Shown here: positions 9,769 to 20,424 of the stretch, in pieces
Numbering within the stretch: position 1 is the stretch's first letter
Layout: each line of letters opens with the position of its first letter
Assembly (NCBI GenBank): GCA_001804735.1
Contig: MHBC01000028.1
Coordinates: 1-63,270 of the forward strand
From: Legionellales bacterium RIFCSPHIGHO2_12_FULL_37_14
Lineage (GTDB): Bacteria > Pseudomonadota > Gammaproteobacteria > Legionellales > Legionellaceae
Length of the DNA: 63,270 nt
Direction: 5' to 3'
The notes under the pieces: generated by a model
Told to the model about the DNA's origin: nothing
What the model saw: the letters and a program-made list of their open reading frames with translations, nothing else
The model's database searches: none
Position numbers and translations under genes: made by a program

Positions 9769-10645
9769 CAGTTTTTCTCCATAAACGTTTTGCTTTAATT
9801 AAATTTCTGGATAACTCGCCTACGCCAAAAAAGCCTTTGGCATCCCATAAAGAAAATAGATCCAAAGAAGCTTCAACGCTCTTTGCGCTAACCAGCTTTC
9901 CTTGATAAAGAGCTAACTTATCATCCCAAGAGACCTTAAGTTGTGGTAAAGATCTAACCGCAAAATCTGCTGGCAATAATATATTAGCAAGCTCATTCTT
10001 AGGCATTTTTTGTAAGGCTTCTAGACTATACATAGGCATATTAGCAAACCCATCGATAGAAATGCGCTTAAGATCTTGCATGTAAGCTCGCGAACCCAAA
10101 GCTACGCCTAAATCTTCAATCAAAGTGCGAATATATGTCCCTTTACTCACAGTTGCTCGAATTTTAAAGCAGTTTTTTTCCAATGCAAGTAAAGATATTG
10201 CCATTATTTCAACCACTCTACTTGCACGTTCTATCTCTTGCCCAAGTCTTGCATACTTATATAAAGGCTTACCTTGATGCTTTAAAGCTGAATACATGGG
10301 GGGAACTTGGGCAATTTTACCGGTAAATTTAGCTAACACTTGACTTAACTCTACTAACTCAACAGATTTTTTTGCCGAAGTTGCTATTATATTGCCAGTT
10401 AGATCTTGGGTATCTGTCGCAAAGCCTAAAACTCCTGTTGCCTCATAGGTTTTATGCGCATTAAATAAAAACTGGCTAAACTTAGTAGCCTCCCCCAGAC
10501 AAATGGGCAACATCCCTGTTGCGATGGGATCGAGCGTACCTGTATGCCCTGCTTTTTGGGCATTAAAAATTCGTTTTACAGCTTTGACTGCGGTAAAAGA
10601 AGATAGGTTTTTCGGCTTATCTAATAGAACTATACCATCAATCAT
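9758..10645 (-). CDS. truB: tRNA pseudouridine-55 synthase
   Basis: TruB makes pseudouridine 55 in the T-loop of tRNAs. The catalytic motif [20 protein letters not shown] is present, with D39 as the nucleophile, and the start [16 protein letters not shown] is typical. Length (295 aa) fits the family, including the C-terminal PUA-like part. It overlaps rbfA by 8 bases, in the order conserved across bacteria. Confidence 0.96.
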   Translation of the reverse strand: MIDGIVLLDKPKNLSSFTAVKAVKRIFNAQKAGHTGTLDPIATGMLPICLGEATKFSQFLFNAHKTYEATGVLGFATDTQDLTGNIIATSAKKSVELVELSQVLAKFTGKIAQVPPMYSALKHQGKPLYKYARLGQEIERASRVVEIMAISLLALEKNCFKIRATVSKGTYIRTLIEDLGVALGSRAYMQDLKRISIDGFANMPMYSLEALQKMPKNELANILLPADFAVRSLPQLKVSWDDKLALYQGKLVSAKSVEASLDLFSLWDAKGFFGVGELSRNLIKAKRLWRKTDEG

Positions 10646-11000
10646 GATCGTTAGTTTTAGGAGGATTATCTTGAATTAACTCATCAATACGGCGTGAATT
10701 TTCTAAAGAATTATCATAAATAAAATGTAATTGCGGCACTATGCGAGTTTCTAAAGTTCGCCCAAGACATACTCGCAAATATGGGCTTGCTTTATTTAAT
10801 ATTTGCTGAGCTTTTGTGGTATCTTCTGCAAGCGTAGTAAAGTAAACCCGCGCGCTACTTGTATCTTTTGCGACTTCAACCCCTGAAATAGTAATAAAGC
10901 CTAAGCGTGGATCACGAAGTTCTTGCTGAATTAGTTGCGCTATTTTGCGTTGAATAAGTTCATTTAAACGCGGTAAACGATTAGATGGCGCTTTAGTCAT
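10638..11000 (-). CDS. rbfA: Ribosome-binding factor A
   Basis: RbfA is a KH-fold factor for late 30S maturation and cold adaptation. Sequence marks are LIQRKIAQLIQQELRDPRLG and the DTSSARVYFTTL strand. Length (120 aa) is usual. Its ATG shares one base with the infB stop (TAATG), giving translational coupling in the order infB-rbfA-truB. Confidence 0.95.
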   Translation of the reverse strand: MTKAPSNRLPRLNELIQRKIAQLIQQELRDPRLGFITISGVEVAKDTSSARVYFTTLAEDTTKAQQILNKASPYLRVCLGRTLETRIVPQLHFIYDNSLENSRRIDELIQDNPPKTNDHD

Positions 11001-13501
11001 TAGGCCAACGCTCTTTTAACTTCTATGGTTTCAAAAACCTCAATTAAATCATGTATTTTTACATCATTGTAATTGCGCACTCCAATACCACACTCAAGCC
11101 CTTGTTTTACTTCCGCTACGTCTTCTTTGAAGCGTCTTAATGATTCTAAAGTGCCTTCATAAATAACAACATTATCGCGGAGCACGCGAATCATGCTGTT
11201 GCGTTTGATAGTGCCCTCGGTGACCATACAGCCTGCAATTGCGCCAATCTTAGGCGAGCGAAATACATCTCTTACCTCAGCTACCCCTATAATCTCTTCT
11301 TTAAATTCTGGCGCCAACATGCCAGAAAGAGCTGCTTTAACTTGATCAACTATGTCATAAATTACGCTGTAATAATGTAAAGCTACCCCTTCATGCTCGG
11401 CTAATTTCTTTGCAGATCCATCAGCCCGTACGTTAAAGCCTACTAAATATGCATTAGACGCATTGGCTAAATTTACGTCTGATTCGGTAATCCCGCCTAC
11501 TCCTGTACCTAAAACTTGTACCTTTACTTCTTGAGTAGATAAGCTAGTTAACGCTTCAGATATAGCTTCAAGCGAACCTTGGACATCAGCTTTTAATACA
11601 ATATTTAAGGTCTTAACATCTGAGATACTTGTCATGTTTTCCATTATGCCTTCTAAGGAAGACTTAGAGCGTTTGGCAAGTTTTACATCTCTAAATTTAC
11701 CTTGCCTAAATAAAGCAACTTCACGGGCTCTTTTTTCATCTGGCACTACACATACTTCATCTCCCGCGTGCGGCACACTAGATAATCCTAATACCTCAAC
11801 AGGTTCAGAAGGCTTTGCCTCAAGAACTGATTGGCCTTGATCATTTATAAGCGCGCGCGCTCTGCCGTATTGAAAGCCTGCTAATAAAATATCGCCTTTA
11901 CGCAACGTGCCGCTTTGAATTAACACAGTTGCAACTGGCCCACGCCCTTTATCAAGGCGCGACTCAATAACCACGCCTGCTACAGTGCCATCAACCGGAG
12001 CTTTTAGCTCTAAAACTTCTGCTTGTAATAATATTGCATCAAGTAAATCATCAACTCCTTGGCCGGTCTTGGCAGAAATAGATACAAACATATTTTCACC
12101 ACCCCAAGCCTCGGGAATAACTTCATAAGAAGAAAGTTCGTGCATTACTTTTTCAGGATCAGCTTCTGGTTTATCTATTTTGTTGACCGCTACGATAATA
12201 GGAACGTTAGCCGCTTTAGCGTGAGTTATAGCTTCTACGGTTTGGGGTTTTACTCCATCATCTGCTGCCACTATTAATACAACTAGATCGGTAACTTTAG
12301 CCCCGCGAGCACGCATTGCAGTAAATGCCGCATGGCCTGGGGTATCTAAGAAAGTAACTTTGCCTTTGGGTGTTTCAACGTGATATGCGCCTATATGTTG
12401 AGTAATGCCTCCTGCTTCTCCTGCAGCAACTTTTGTGCGCCTGATATAATCAAGTAAAGATGTTTTTCCATGATCAACATGCCCCATAATAGTTACAACT
12501 GGAGCCCTTCCGACTATTTGCGTGCCAACATCGCGTTTTTCCCCTAGGCTCATTTCCAAAGCATTGTCTTTTAAAGCATGCGGTCTATGCCCCATTTCCT
12601 CAACTACAATAACTGCTGTTTCTTGATCAAGGACTTGGTTAATAGTAGCCATAGCGCCAAAATTCATTAAGACTTTAATAACCTCAGCAACCTTAACATT
12701 CATTTTGTGCGCAAGATCACCTACTGTAATAGTTTCAGGGATATAAACATCATAAAATACTGGAGCTGTTGGCTTAGCAAATTCTTGCTTTAAGCTTTCT
12801 TCAGCGCCTTTGTATTGGTCAGATTTTTTCTTTTTCGCTTTTGGACGCTTTAGCCACATGTTTTGTTCTTCGTCTTCATCAAGCGGAACTACTACTTGAT
12901 GGTATTTAGGTTTTTTCTTTACCTTTTTAAATTCAGCACCATCTCCTTCTGCTTCAAAATCAGAACGTCCTGCATGTTTTTTCTTATGGTGTTTTTCGGG
13001 TTTAGTCTCTTCTTCTACTTTAGGAGATGCAGCTACTTCCTCACTCGCCACTGGTTTTTCTTCGGTAAGAGGGGCGCTTTTAGCTAGAAGAGCTTCATCT
13101 ATTGGTAAATCTTGCGGTTTCGCTTGCTCCTCGATACTTGCAAGAACTTCTTTTGCCGGCTTTTCTGCAACTTCAGATTCTAAATTTTCAGGTGTAGGTT
13201 GCGGAAAAACAAGCTGGCGTTTTTTTCTCACTTCTACATTTATAGTTTTAGAAGATCCTAACTCAGCGCCTAAAACAACTTGCGAAACGCTTTTGCGTTT
13301 TAAGGTAATGCTTTCCCTTTGAGGAGTAGAGCTTTGCAGAGTGTTAGCTTGTAAATGGCGTAATAATAACCTCTTTTGATCCTCATTAACCACTTGTTCA
13401 GGAGAAGTAAATGCTAGCCCTGCTTCTTGTAATTGCGCAAGGAGACGTTCTACTGGTACCCCAACTACCCCGGCTAATTGTTTTACTGTCACATCCGCCA
13501 T
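11000..13501 (-). CDS. infB: Translation initiation factor IF-2
   Basis: IF-2 is the GTPase that places initiator fMet-tRNA on the 30S subunit. The N-terminus has the IF2_N fold ([19 protein letters not shown]), then a charged Lys/Glu-rich linker (about residues 75-240), a second IF2_N copy, the G domain with G1 GHVDHGKT, G3 DTPGHAAF and G4 NKID, and the C-terminal beta-barrel domains. Length 833 aa. The initiator tRNA gene itself stands at the head of this operon. Confidence 0.97.
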   Translation of the reverse strand: MADVTVKQLAGVVGVPVERLLAQLQEAGLAFTSPEQVVNEDQKRLLLRHLQANTLQSSTPQRESITLKRKSVSQVVLGAELGSSKTINVEVRKKRQLVFPQPTPENLESEVAEKPAKEVLASIEEQAKPQDLPIDEALLAKSAPLTEEKPVASEEVAASPKVEEETKPEKHHKKKHAGRSDFEAEGDGAEFKKVKKKPKYHQVVVPLDEDEEQNMWLKRPKAKKKKSDQYKGAEESLKQEFAKPTAPVFYDVYIPETITVGDLAHKMNVKVAEVIKVLMNFGAMATINQVLDQETAVIVVEEMGHRPHALKDNALEMSLGEKRDVGTQIVGRAPVVTIMGHVDHGKTSLLDYIRRTKVAAGEAGGITQHIGAYHVETPKGKVTFLDTPGHAAFTAMRARGAKVTDLVVLIVAADDGVKPQTVEAITHAKAANVPIIVAVNKIDKPEADPEKVMHELSSYEVIPEAWGGENMFVSISAKTGQGVDDLLDAILLQAEVLELKAPVDGTVAGVVIESRLDKGRGPVATVLIQSGTLRKGDILLAGFQYGRARALINDQGQSVLEAKPSEPVEVLGLSSVPHAGDEVCVVPDEKRAREVALFRQGKFRDVKLAKRSKSSLEGIMENMTSISDVKTLNIVLKADVQGSLEAISEALTSLSTQEVKVQVLGTGVGGITESDVNLANASNAYLVGFNVRADGSAKKLAEHEGVALHYYSVIYDIVDQVKAALSGMLAPEFKEEIIGVAEVRDVFRSPKIGAIAGCMVTEGTIKRNSMIRVLRDNVVIYEGTLESLRRFKEDVAEVKQGLECGIGVRNYNDVKIHDLIEVFETIEVKRALA

Positions 13502-13520
13502 CTTTTTTCCCCAATATCTG

Positions 13521-14999
13521 TCAAGATTTAAACCATGGCTCTCGGGCTTTCATTATTAATTGAGCTGCCCTTTCTTCGGTCATGTCTTTTATTTCCAGCA
13601 AGTCGAAAACCGCTAAATCGGCAAGATCTTCGACGCTTTTAACGCCCAATTTTTTTAGAGATTTAAATAGAGATTCGTCCATACCTTCTAAGGAGCGCAA
13701 ATTTGCTGCACTTTCACTATCTGCCTGCCCTTGAACTAAAGCCCGCGTTAATAGTGCATCGTTTGCCCTATCACGTAAAGATTTAACGATCCCAGCATCA
13801 AAGCCTTCAATAGCCAAAAGCTCTTCTTCTGGCACATAAGCAACCTCTTCAATGGAACTAAAACCATGCTGCACTAAGATTGCCGCAATGTCAGTGTCAA
13901 CCCCTAGCGTTTCCACAAACATGGTTTGCGATTTTTGTGATTCTTGTTTATTTTTGCCTTCAAATTCTTCAAGAGTCATAACGTTTAACTCCCAACCAGT
14001 TAATTGGTTAGCAAGTTTAACATTCTGGCCATTCCGACCAATTGCAAGGGCAAGCTGCTCAGGAACAACAGCAACATCCATAGTACGCGCTTCTTCATCA
14101 ACTACTATAGAAGAAATCTCAGCAGGAGCCATAGCATTAATCACAAGCTGCGCTGGGTTATCATCCCAAAGAATAATATCAACCCTTTCACCTTTTAACT
14201 CATTAGAAACTGCCTGTACTCTAGCGCCACGCATCCCAATACAAGCACCAATTGGATCTATGCGCCCATCATTGGTTTTAACGGCAATTTTGGATCTATT
14301 GCCAGGATCGCGAGCCGCAGCTTTAATTTCTATAATGTTTTCGCCAATTTCAGGTACTTCAAGCCGGAACAATTCAACTAGCATTTCGTTCCGAATACGG
14401 CTCACAAAAAGCTGTGGTCCACGTTGTTGCGGTTTAATTTCATACAAATAAGCGCGAACTCTATCATTAGGACGAAACATTTCGGTCGGTAATACTTCAT
14501 TGCGCGGCATAAAAGCCTCGGCTTTACCCCCTAAATCTATAATAATGTTATCACGCGTAACCTTTTTCACAGTACCATAAATCAACTGATGTAATTTACT
14601 TTTGAATTGTTCAACTACTAATTCTCTTTCAGCTTCACGGACTTTTTGGATCATAACCTGGCGCGCTGATTGGGCAGCAATCCGCCCAAATTCAATAGAA
14701 GGAATAAGTTCTTCTATAGTTGCACCAACCTCTACATCGCTTGCATGTTCTTTTGCTTCTGATAAAGACATTTGCCTTGCGGGAAATTCGACGGCTCCAT
14801 CTTCTACGACCTCCCAATAGCGAAAGGTTTCATATTCCCCCGTACGTGGATCAAGTTGGACTCTTACGCCAATATCTTGAGACATAAGCTTACAAGTAGC
14901 AGATTCAATTGCTGCTTGAATCGCTTCAAAGACTACTTCTTTTTTTACGCCTTTTTCATTTGACAAGGCCTCTGCAACTAATAACAATTCTTTACTCAT
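13521..14999 (-). CDS. nusA: Transcription termination/antitermination factor NusA
   Basis: NusA binds RNA polymerase and nascent RNA and tunes pausing, termination and antitermination. Domains in order: N-terminal polymerase-binding part, S1 ([20 protein letters not shown]), KH1/KH2 ([40 protein letters not shown]), and two C-terminal acidic helix-hairpin repeats. I start at ATG 14999 ([12 protein letters not shown]), preceded by GAGGCAAG and matching the usual MNKE-like start; an ATG at 15011 inside the rimP stop adds four residues. Length about 492 aa. Confidence 0.95.
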   Translation of the reverse strand: MSKELLLVAEALSNEKGVKKEVVFEAIQAAIESATCKLMSQDIGVRVQLDPRTGEYETFRYWEVVEDGAVEFPARQMSLSEAKEHASDVEVGATIEELIPSIEFGRIAAQSARQVMIQKVREAERELVVEQFKSKLHQLIYGTVKKVTRDNIIIDLGGKAEAFMPRNEVLPTEMFRPNDRVRAYLYEIKPQQRGPQLFVSRIRNEMLVELFRLEVPEIGENIIEIKAAARDPGNRSKIAVKTNDGRIDPIGACIGMRGARVQAVSNELKGERVDIILWDDNPAQLVINAMAPAEISSIVVDEEARTMDVAVVPEQLALAIGRNGQNVKLANQLTGWELNVMTLEEFEGKNKQESQKSQTMFVETLGVDTDIAAILVQHGFSSIEEVAYVPEEELLAIEGFDAGIVKSLRDRANDALLTRALVQGQADSESAANLRSLEGMDESLFKSLKKLGVKSVEDLADLAVFDLLEIKDMTEERAAQLIMKAREPWFKS

Positions 15000-15007
15000 A
15001 ACTTGCC

Positions 15008-15454
15008 TCATTCAGCTATCAAATTTGCCTTAACTATCGAGATAAAAGGGATAGTTAAGTTTTCTTCCCCAACTTTAATGGTCAAATTTTCACCTTCTAC
15101 CGCAACAATAAAACCAGTAAATTTCTTAGTACCATTTAGCAATCTACCCAGTTTCATACTTACCTTATGCCCTACATAAGCCTTATATTGTTCAGGAACA
15201 AACAAAGGCCTTGGTATACCAGGAGATGAAACTTCTAAGGTATAATTATGCAAAATTGGATCTTCAACATCTAAAAGAGCACTAACTTGCCTACTTACTC
15301 TTTCACAATCTGTAATTGCAATTCCTCCAGGTTTATCTATATAAATACGTAATAATGTATTTTTACCCTGCAAAGGCATCTCAAGCCCCCACAAAACATA
15401 ACCTAGCTCCGCTAAAACAGGGGCAATTAAATCTTCTATTTCTTGCTTTACCAT
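15008..15454 (-). CDS. rimP: Ribosome maturation factor RimP
   Basis: RimP assists assembly of the 30S subunit. The protein (148 aa) has the typical N-terminal alpha/beta part (LRIYIDKPGGIAITDCERVSRQVSALLD), the LEVSSPGIPRPL signature and a C-terminal SH3-like barrel. It is the first protein gene after the initiator tRNA, as in metY-rimP-nusA-infB of enteric bacteria, and ends 8 bases before nusA. Confidence 0.95.
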   Translation of the reverse strand: MVKQEIEDLIAPVLAELGYVLWGLEMPLQGKNTLLRIYIDKPGGIAITDCERVSRQVSALLDVEDPILHNYTLEVSSPGIPRPLFVPEQYKAYVGHKVSMKLGRLLNGTKKFTGFIVAVEGENLTIKVGEENLTIPFISIVKANLIAE

Positions 15455-15494
15455 ACTTACATTTACCTAAGATCAGTACTGACATTATTCTAGG

Positions 15495-15519
15495 TAATAA
15501 AAAACCCCAAAAATGGGGC
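15495..15519 (-). terminator. Hairpin with T-run between metY and rimP
   Basis: Read on the minus strand, a 5-bp stem CCCCA/TGGGG with a four-base loop is followed by six T. It lies just downstream of the initiator tRNA and upstream of rimP, so it may act as a weak terminator or attenuator that lets the tRNA be made in excess over the nusA-infB message. The short stem keeps confidence moderate. Confidence 0.55.
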
Positions 15520-15531
15520 CCTTAATTCATC

Positions 15532-15608
<77 letters not shown>

Positions 15609-15728
15609 ATAACAGGACCGGATTATACTCATATCAACTAATTTTAGCAAGCGTAGTATATTTGCCGCTATTGATCTCAATGTGTATTTATTTTAAAATT
15701 GCAGTTTATTTATTATAGAAATTAACTT

Positions 15729-18221
15729 ATGACTCGTCCATATATCCAAATTTTCGCCGGAACTTCGACAAAATTTGCGCCTACAAGGCTAGAAGTGAGC
15801 TCTCCTGTAATGCCAAATAAAGATAATAATGCAGTGAGTGCAAATTCATTCTTTGAAGAAAATGTTGGGGAAAATGCGTTTAATGACGAAATAGAAAGCA
15901 ATGGCTTTTTACATGTAGTGCAAGATCTTTCCGATGCTGAAGGTGATTATCAAGAATTTTTGCCGCCTACAAAACATAATGAATATGATTATTTTGAAAC
16001 TTTAAGTTTAGTGCATGCAGCTATAAATCAAGAACTTGAAGATAGTCTTAACCCTTTACTAACGCCAATAAAAGCTAAACTCCCTGATGAACCAGCAAGA
16101 CTTACCAAATTCAAACAAGGAGCAAGCTTTGTCAATGGAGTTGATATACCAGGAAGTTTTGTTGGCGAGCATATAGTTAATAACCTTTTTGGCATTTTTG
16201 ATGCCATAGCAAGAGGATGCGATGATATTATTTTACTAGGCCATAGTAGAGGAGCTATTGCTGCTATCCTTGCTGCGCATGAACTAAATGCTCTTAAAAC
16301 AGGTGGCAATAATTTACTTGATATATTACGCAAAACCCCTTGTCCTTATACCAAAAGAGCGCTAGCAAATTTAACCCAAAATCAAATTGATTGGCTAAAT
16401 GCTAATAGCACGCTTATTCTAAACTCTATTCGCGGCCTTGCTGACCATAAAGCTGTGTCCTTTAGCCTATTTGGCATAGATCCTGTTCCAGGTGTTGGAT
16501 ATAGCATTACCTGGAAAGATGAGCGGTATTTTAAAATCCCACCTATAGTAAGTGAAGCTGAAATTATAATTATGCAGCATGAACGAACCGGTGCTTTTCG
16601 TCCCATTTTACCTAAGGCTCTTGATCCACAAAATACCAAACTTAAAACCACTCTTTTACCAGGTAATCATGCAACTGCTGAAGGAAATTTACTTAATCAA
16701 ACAAGGGATCATAAAGATGAAATAAGGACAAGACGCCACGTCCAAAAACTTACCCTAGCTAAAATAACCAGAATGTTAATGGCTCATGGGGTAGAATTTA
16801 AAAAAAGATTCAGCGATAAATTTAAGTTATCTAATGCAAAAATGTTAAATCTTTACCGCAAAATCCAAAAATATTTTTCTCTTTATGCAGAATTAAGACA
16901 TCATGGTTACCCTCATCTTCCTTTGGAGAGCATTGAGAATTCTCGTGCTGTATGTACGAATAATATTTATTACCCTATTGCTCTAGATGCGTATATTCCA
17001 CCTGTTTATCCTTATATTAATAGTGAGCATTTAATTTTAGAGCTTGAAAGTTTATTCAAGCTTAAAGATGAATTAAATCCTAACCCTGCTGCAATTTTAA
17101 ACGCGATTAGCGCGAAAATTACCCCTCAATTTGCCAACACAATTACTAGTCTCTCAGCAGCTAAAACACCAGAAAGTCCCGCGCAATTTACTACCATGAT
17201 CCAAAGCTTAATAAACATTATTAGCGCAGCATATTTAAAAAATAATATGAACCAAGATGAGAAACTAGACCTTATCCTCGCTATAACAAATTTCCTCCAA
17301 AAGCTTGCGAGCTTAAGTAACATTCCCTTAATCCAAACAACTTTCGATCAAGTTAAAAATGGCATCAAAAAAACTATTGAGGTGCGTATTGCTACCCTCC
17401 AAGAAATCTATAATGATTTTATTACTAAATTTTACCCTATCAACGACCCTTCTCTTGCGCATCAATTAAATACTTCCCGGGAAAGTTTATTGAATCAATG
17501 CAATGAGTTAGTAGAAGGTCTTACTATCTTTAACCAACAGCTATTAAATCTTACTTTGGGTTTTTCCCTCAAAGAAATGCTCCAAGTGAGTATAAATTTA
17601 AAGAAAGATATTCAATTACTAAGGCCATTATGTATCAATCAAGAAACTGTAGTAAGTCCCAGAATTACAACAAGTGCAACAACGCAATCTAGTAGCCCTA
17701 ATGTTAAAACCTCTACAACCCAAACAGTTAGCTTTGAAGACGTTATTAAAAATCTGCCTTTAGATCTACGCAATAAAATGGGCTACAACGCTCCTTTCAT
17801 TTATTGCCAAAATGCCATTAAACAATTAAAAAAGGCCTGTAATACGTATTTAAATCATATAGAATCAAAGGAAAGAACCCATCACGCAAAAATAAAAGCA
17901 GTGAATGACATTCTTAGAATAATTAATAACAATAAAAGTTCGCAAGATAAGGGTTTTATCAAATTACGCGAATTTTTATTACTCCCTGGGAATAAAACGA
18001 TCCAAGTTTTAAGCAAAAATCTCCAGTCTATTTGTGAGTTTACCTTAAAAATACTCGCAGTCTTATCAGGTTTATTTGCTATTATTTTAGCGGCAAAACG
18101 CTTATATGATTCAAGAGGCAAAAGTATAAATTTCTTTAAACCATTAGCCCAAACTTGTGTTGTAGAAGAGATTGATAATCATTTTCATTTAGGATATTCT
18201 TTTTTACCTCCTAAAACCTAA
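15729..18221 (+). CDS. Lipase-like alpha/beta hydrolase with C-terminal membrane segment, effector-like
   Basis: An 830-aa protein I cannot name. Its N-terminal half looks like an alpha/beta hydrolase of the DUF2235/T6 lipase type: IQIFAGTSTKF at the start, the nucleophile elbow GHSRGA with S173, an Asp in GIDPVPG (D251) and a His in LPGNHAT (H314), in the right order for a Ser-Asp-His triad. The second half is helical and Ser/Thr-rich, and a single hydrophobic segment lies at about 770-790. No signal peptide. It is followed after a few bases by a membrane protein gene, so the two are probably co-expressed. Size, topology and lineage-specific look fit a secreted effector of an intracellular bacterium; that is inference. 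The triad assignment comes from reading motifs, not alignment. Confidence 0.72.
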   Translation: MTRPYIQIFAGTSTKFAPTRLEVSSPVMPNKDNNAVSANSFFEENVGENAFNDEIESNGFLHVVQDLSDAEGDYQEFLPPTKHNEYDYFETLSLVHAAINQELEDSLNPLLTPIKAKLPDEPARLTKFKQGASFVNGVDIPGSFVGEHIVNNLFGIFDAIARGCDDIILLGHSRGAIAAILAAHELNALKTGGNNLLDILRKTPCPYTKRALANLTQNQIDWLNANSTLILNSIRGLADHKAVSFSLFGIDPVPGVGYSITWKDERYFKIPPIVSEAEIIIMQHERTGAFRPILPKALDPQNTKLKTTLLPGNHATAEGNLLNQTRDHKDEIRTRRHVQKLTLAKITRMLMAHGVEFKKRFSDKFKLSNAKMLNLYRKIQKYFSLYAELRHHGYPHLPLESIENSRAVCTNNIYYPIALDAYIPPVYPYINSEHLILELESLFKLKDELNPNPAAILNAISAKITPQFANTITSLSAAKTPESPAQFTTMIQSLINIISAAYLKNNMNQDEKLDLILAITNFLQKLASLSNIPLIQTTFDQVKNGIKKTIEVRIATLQEIYNDFITKFYPINDPSLAHQLNTSRESLLNQCNELVEGLTIFNQQLLNLTLGFSLKEMLQVSINLKKDIQLLRPLCINQETVVSPRITTSATTQSSSPNVKTSTTQTVSFEDVIKNLPLDLRNKMGYNAPFIYCQNAIKQLKKACNTYLNHIESKERTHHAKIKAVNDILRIINNNKSSQDKGFIKLREFLLLPGNKTIQVLSKNLQSICEFTLKILAVLSGLFAIILAAKRLYDSRGKSINFFKPLAQTCVVEEIDNHFHLGYSFLPPKT

Positions 18222-18232
18222 TTTTGAACATC

Positions 18233-20119
18233 ATGCTTTTAAAAATGATCCGCAAGAAGTTTTTACAGCTATTATTATTACTCTTAACTGTCGGTGCAAG
18301 CTTAACGTTAGGTCTTTTAAGCTATAGTGGCATGTTTGTCCTTTGGCCAGTTGTCTCCTTAAGCATAGCAGCCTTTATTTTAGCAGTTCTTTATGAAGCT
18401 GAAATTTTTTGGCAAAACATTAAAAGTTCCTTTAAAGCCCTTTTTTCTCGGCTGGCGCTAAAAAAACAATTTTTGCGCGAATTTTTAGTCAAAAATGTCC
18501 CTGAGTCTCTTGCAGAACAAGAAAAACTCCCGCAATTACTCCGCGATTACTTATATCTTGTTAATAAACAAGAAGATCTGGCGCACAAAAAAGAACATGA
18601 CGAACTTGATATTGAAGGTTTAGCTTTGTTAAAAAGTTTGAAACAAAAGCTAAAGCGTTTTGAGCTTGAGTTTGCCAAGCAATTATTTAGCTTAAAAGAA
18701 GATGATAAAAAACATAGTGAAGCAGTTAAAGAGCTCCGTGCATGGATGCGCAAAAATCAAGGAGAGGCTTACCTTAACAAACATAGATTAAGATATGGCC
18801 TATTTACAGTCAGCAAAGTTTTTAGCATTCTAACAGGGGGATTTATAGCAATTGGCACAGGGTATTTGCTATTTGATGTATTCATGACGTTGCCATTCTT
18901 AGCTGCAGTCCCTGCTGCTGGGATCCCCGCAATTATTATTACCTTAGGGATTTTTTCTGGCATTGCCTATGCGCTTATTACTTATAACTCGATAATCTCT
19001 ATGTTAAATAACCGCAGTTTAGCTAAGCTTTATAACTCTCTTATCAAAGATTATAAAACAGAAAAGGCTGCATCTTTAACCAAAAAAATATTAAAAGCCT
19101 TTAGCAGTTTAATTTTTCTTGGCCTAACTCTTACCCTAACTATTTGTACAGCCGGCACTTGGTGGACCATAGGACAAAATTTTGCCTTTTTAATTAACCA
19201 AGCATGGATAATCTCAGGAACGGCGTTTATTACGGCTTCAACTTTAATTATTAACCTTTTTAATACGATCTGCACTTGGTTTGGGATTAAAAAAGAAATA
19301 AAGCATGCTTTTAAAGCTGTAGATGAGGACAAGCCTAAAAGCCAGTGGCAGAAGTTTATTGATGTAGTAAAGCTTGGAGCTCTTTCTTATAAAAAGTCCT
19401 GGGAACCAATTAATAAAGATGATAACTCATATATGCGCTATAACCCTTTTCGCATATTGATCAAAATAATCTTAACCCCTATAGAATGGCTGATGTTTCT
19501 TGCCCATATTATAAGTATTGGCGCGGGAGGCGATCAGTTTCCTGGGATTCAACAATATGTATCTGCAACACTTTGTGCACTTGACGAAGGCAAAGAAGAT
19601 TGGCATCGTTTTTTTGGCCACAAGCATTTTCATGGAACAAAAACAATTAACCAAATACTAAAAGCCCGATCTGAAACAGGTGGAGGCCATGAACATAACC
19701 TTGATCTACCCAAAAGGTTTATCCAAATTCTCCTAACCCCTTTATATTTGTTTGCTATAGCGCTAGATTTTATAGGTCTTGTGAAAAAAAGTTCTCCCGC
19801 TAGCTTTAAAGACTATATAGACCTTTTCAAGATAGCCTGTATTCGCCAATACACCTCACATAACCCAACTGACACTAAAAAAGAAGATATTCCCCCTTTG
19901 AACTTTGCCACCACTTTATCATTACCAACTCTTAAGTTTGAAGCTGCCCTGCTTGCGCATGAAGCTAATCTTACAGAAGTCGAAAAAGCAATTAATGATA
20001 GCAAAAGCGTAAATGAATTAACGACTGTTGTAGGCAAAGCACAAGGAAATAGATTTTTCCAAACAAATATACAGTTAATAATCCCATTGTCTCCCTCCGC
20101 GAAGGCGGAAGGTCCATAA
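18233..20119 (+). CDS. Multi-pass membrane protein, effector-like, function unknown
   Basis: Unrecognised protein of about 628 aa. Hydrophobic segments lie at about residues 11-30, 31-50, 192-215, 217-247, 290-315, 320-345, 420-440 and 505-525; between the first pair and the third lies a highly charged coiled-coil-like stretch (about 75-180). No enzyme motif is seen. The start is not clear: TTG 18224, ATG 18233 and ATG 18245 are in frame and none has a good ribosome site. It follows the lipase-like gene by a few bases. The last residues (LSPSAKAEGP) are encoded by a GC-rich hairpin at 20093-20112, which looks like an acquired repeat. Confidence 0.7.
   Translation: MLLKMIRKKFLQLLLLLLTVGASLTLGLLSYSGMFVLWPVVSLSIAAFILAVLYEAEIFWQNIKSSFKALFSRLALKKQFLREFLVKNVPESLAEQEKLPQLLRDYLYLVNKQEDLAHKKEHDELDIEGLALLKSLKQKLKRFELEFAKQLFSLKEDDKKHSEAVKELRAWMRKNQGEAYLNKHRLRYGLFTVSKVFSILTGGFIAIGTGYLLFDVFMTLPFLAAVPAAGIPAIIITLGIFSGIAYALITYNSIISMLNNRSLAKLYNSLIKDYKTEKAASLTKKILKAFSSLIFLGLTLTLTICTAGTWWTIGQNFAFLINQAWIISGTAFITASTLIINLFNTICTWFGIKKEIKHAFKAVDEDKPKSQWQKFIDVVKLGALSYKKSWEPINKDDNSYMRYNPFRILIKIILTPIEWLMFLAHIISIGAGGDQFPGIQQYVSATLCALDEGKEDWHRFFGHKHFHGTKTINQILKARSETGGGHEHNLDLPKRFIQILLTPLYLFAIALDFIGLVKKSSPASFKDYIDLFKIACIRQYTSHNPTDTKKEDIPPLNFATTLSLPTLKFEAALLAHEANLTEVEKAINDSKSVNELTTVVGKAQGNRFFQTNIQLIIPLSPSAKAEGP
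20093..20112. repeat. GC-rich hairpin inside the 3' end of a coding sequence
   Basis: CCCTCCGC, a GAAG loop and GCGGAAGG form an 8-bp stem with one mismatch. It encodes the last residues of the membrane protein upstream and contrasts sharply with the AT-rich surroundings. It could be a remnant of a dispersed palindromic repeat or serve as a terminator. Confidence 0.55.
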
Positions 20120-20134
20120 ATTACAGCCCCCCCT

Positions 20135-20158
20135 TTAATTGAGAATGATTCTCGATTA
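20135..20158. promoter_or_regulatory. Fur box of the feo operon
   Basis: The palindrome GAGAATGATTCTC at 20141-20153, in the wider context AATTGAGAATGATTCTCGATT, closely resembles the Fur operator. A TATAAT at 20174-20179 follows, so the box covers the expected -35 region, and feoA starts at 20194. Iron-loaded Fur would block ferrous iron uptake when iron is plentiful. Predicted transcripts would have only about an 8-base leader. Confidence 0.85.
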
Positions 20159-20193
20159 AAATGGAAGTCAATATATAATAAATTTGAAATATA

Positions 20194-20424
20194 ATGCTTA
20201 ATACTCTCGATCTAAAACCAGGTTTTATCCTCCGCTTTAAAAGCTTTGGTAACACCGAAAAAAGGTTACGTATTCGCCTTATGGTTTTAGGGCTTATGCC
20301 AGGAGTAGAGGTTAAACTAGTTAGAGTAGCGCCTTTAGGATGTCCACTTTACTTTAACTTAGGCGAGATTAACCTTGCGCTGCGTAAAGATGAAGCTAAG
20401 CATTTGTTGTGGGAAAAATTATGA
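20194..20424 (+). CDS. feoA: Ferrous iron transport protein A
   Basis: FeoA is a small SH3-fold cytoplasmic partner of the FeoB iron permease. The 76-aa protein shows RLRIRLMVLGLMPGVEVKLV and the APLGCPLYFNLGEINLALRKDEA pattern of the family. It lies behind a Fur box, and its TGA overlaps the ATG of feoB, the usual coupling. Confidence 0.93.
   Translation: MLNTLDLKPGFILRFKSFGNTEKRLRIRLMVLGLMPGVEVKLVRVAPLGCPLYFNLGEINLALRKDEAKHLLWEKL

Noticed and set aside
13852-14451. A 199-aa plus-strand frame opposite nusA
   Set aside because: It lies wholly within nusA on the other strand, has no ribosome site and no recognisable domain.
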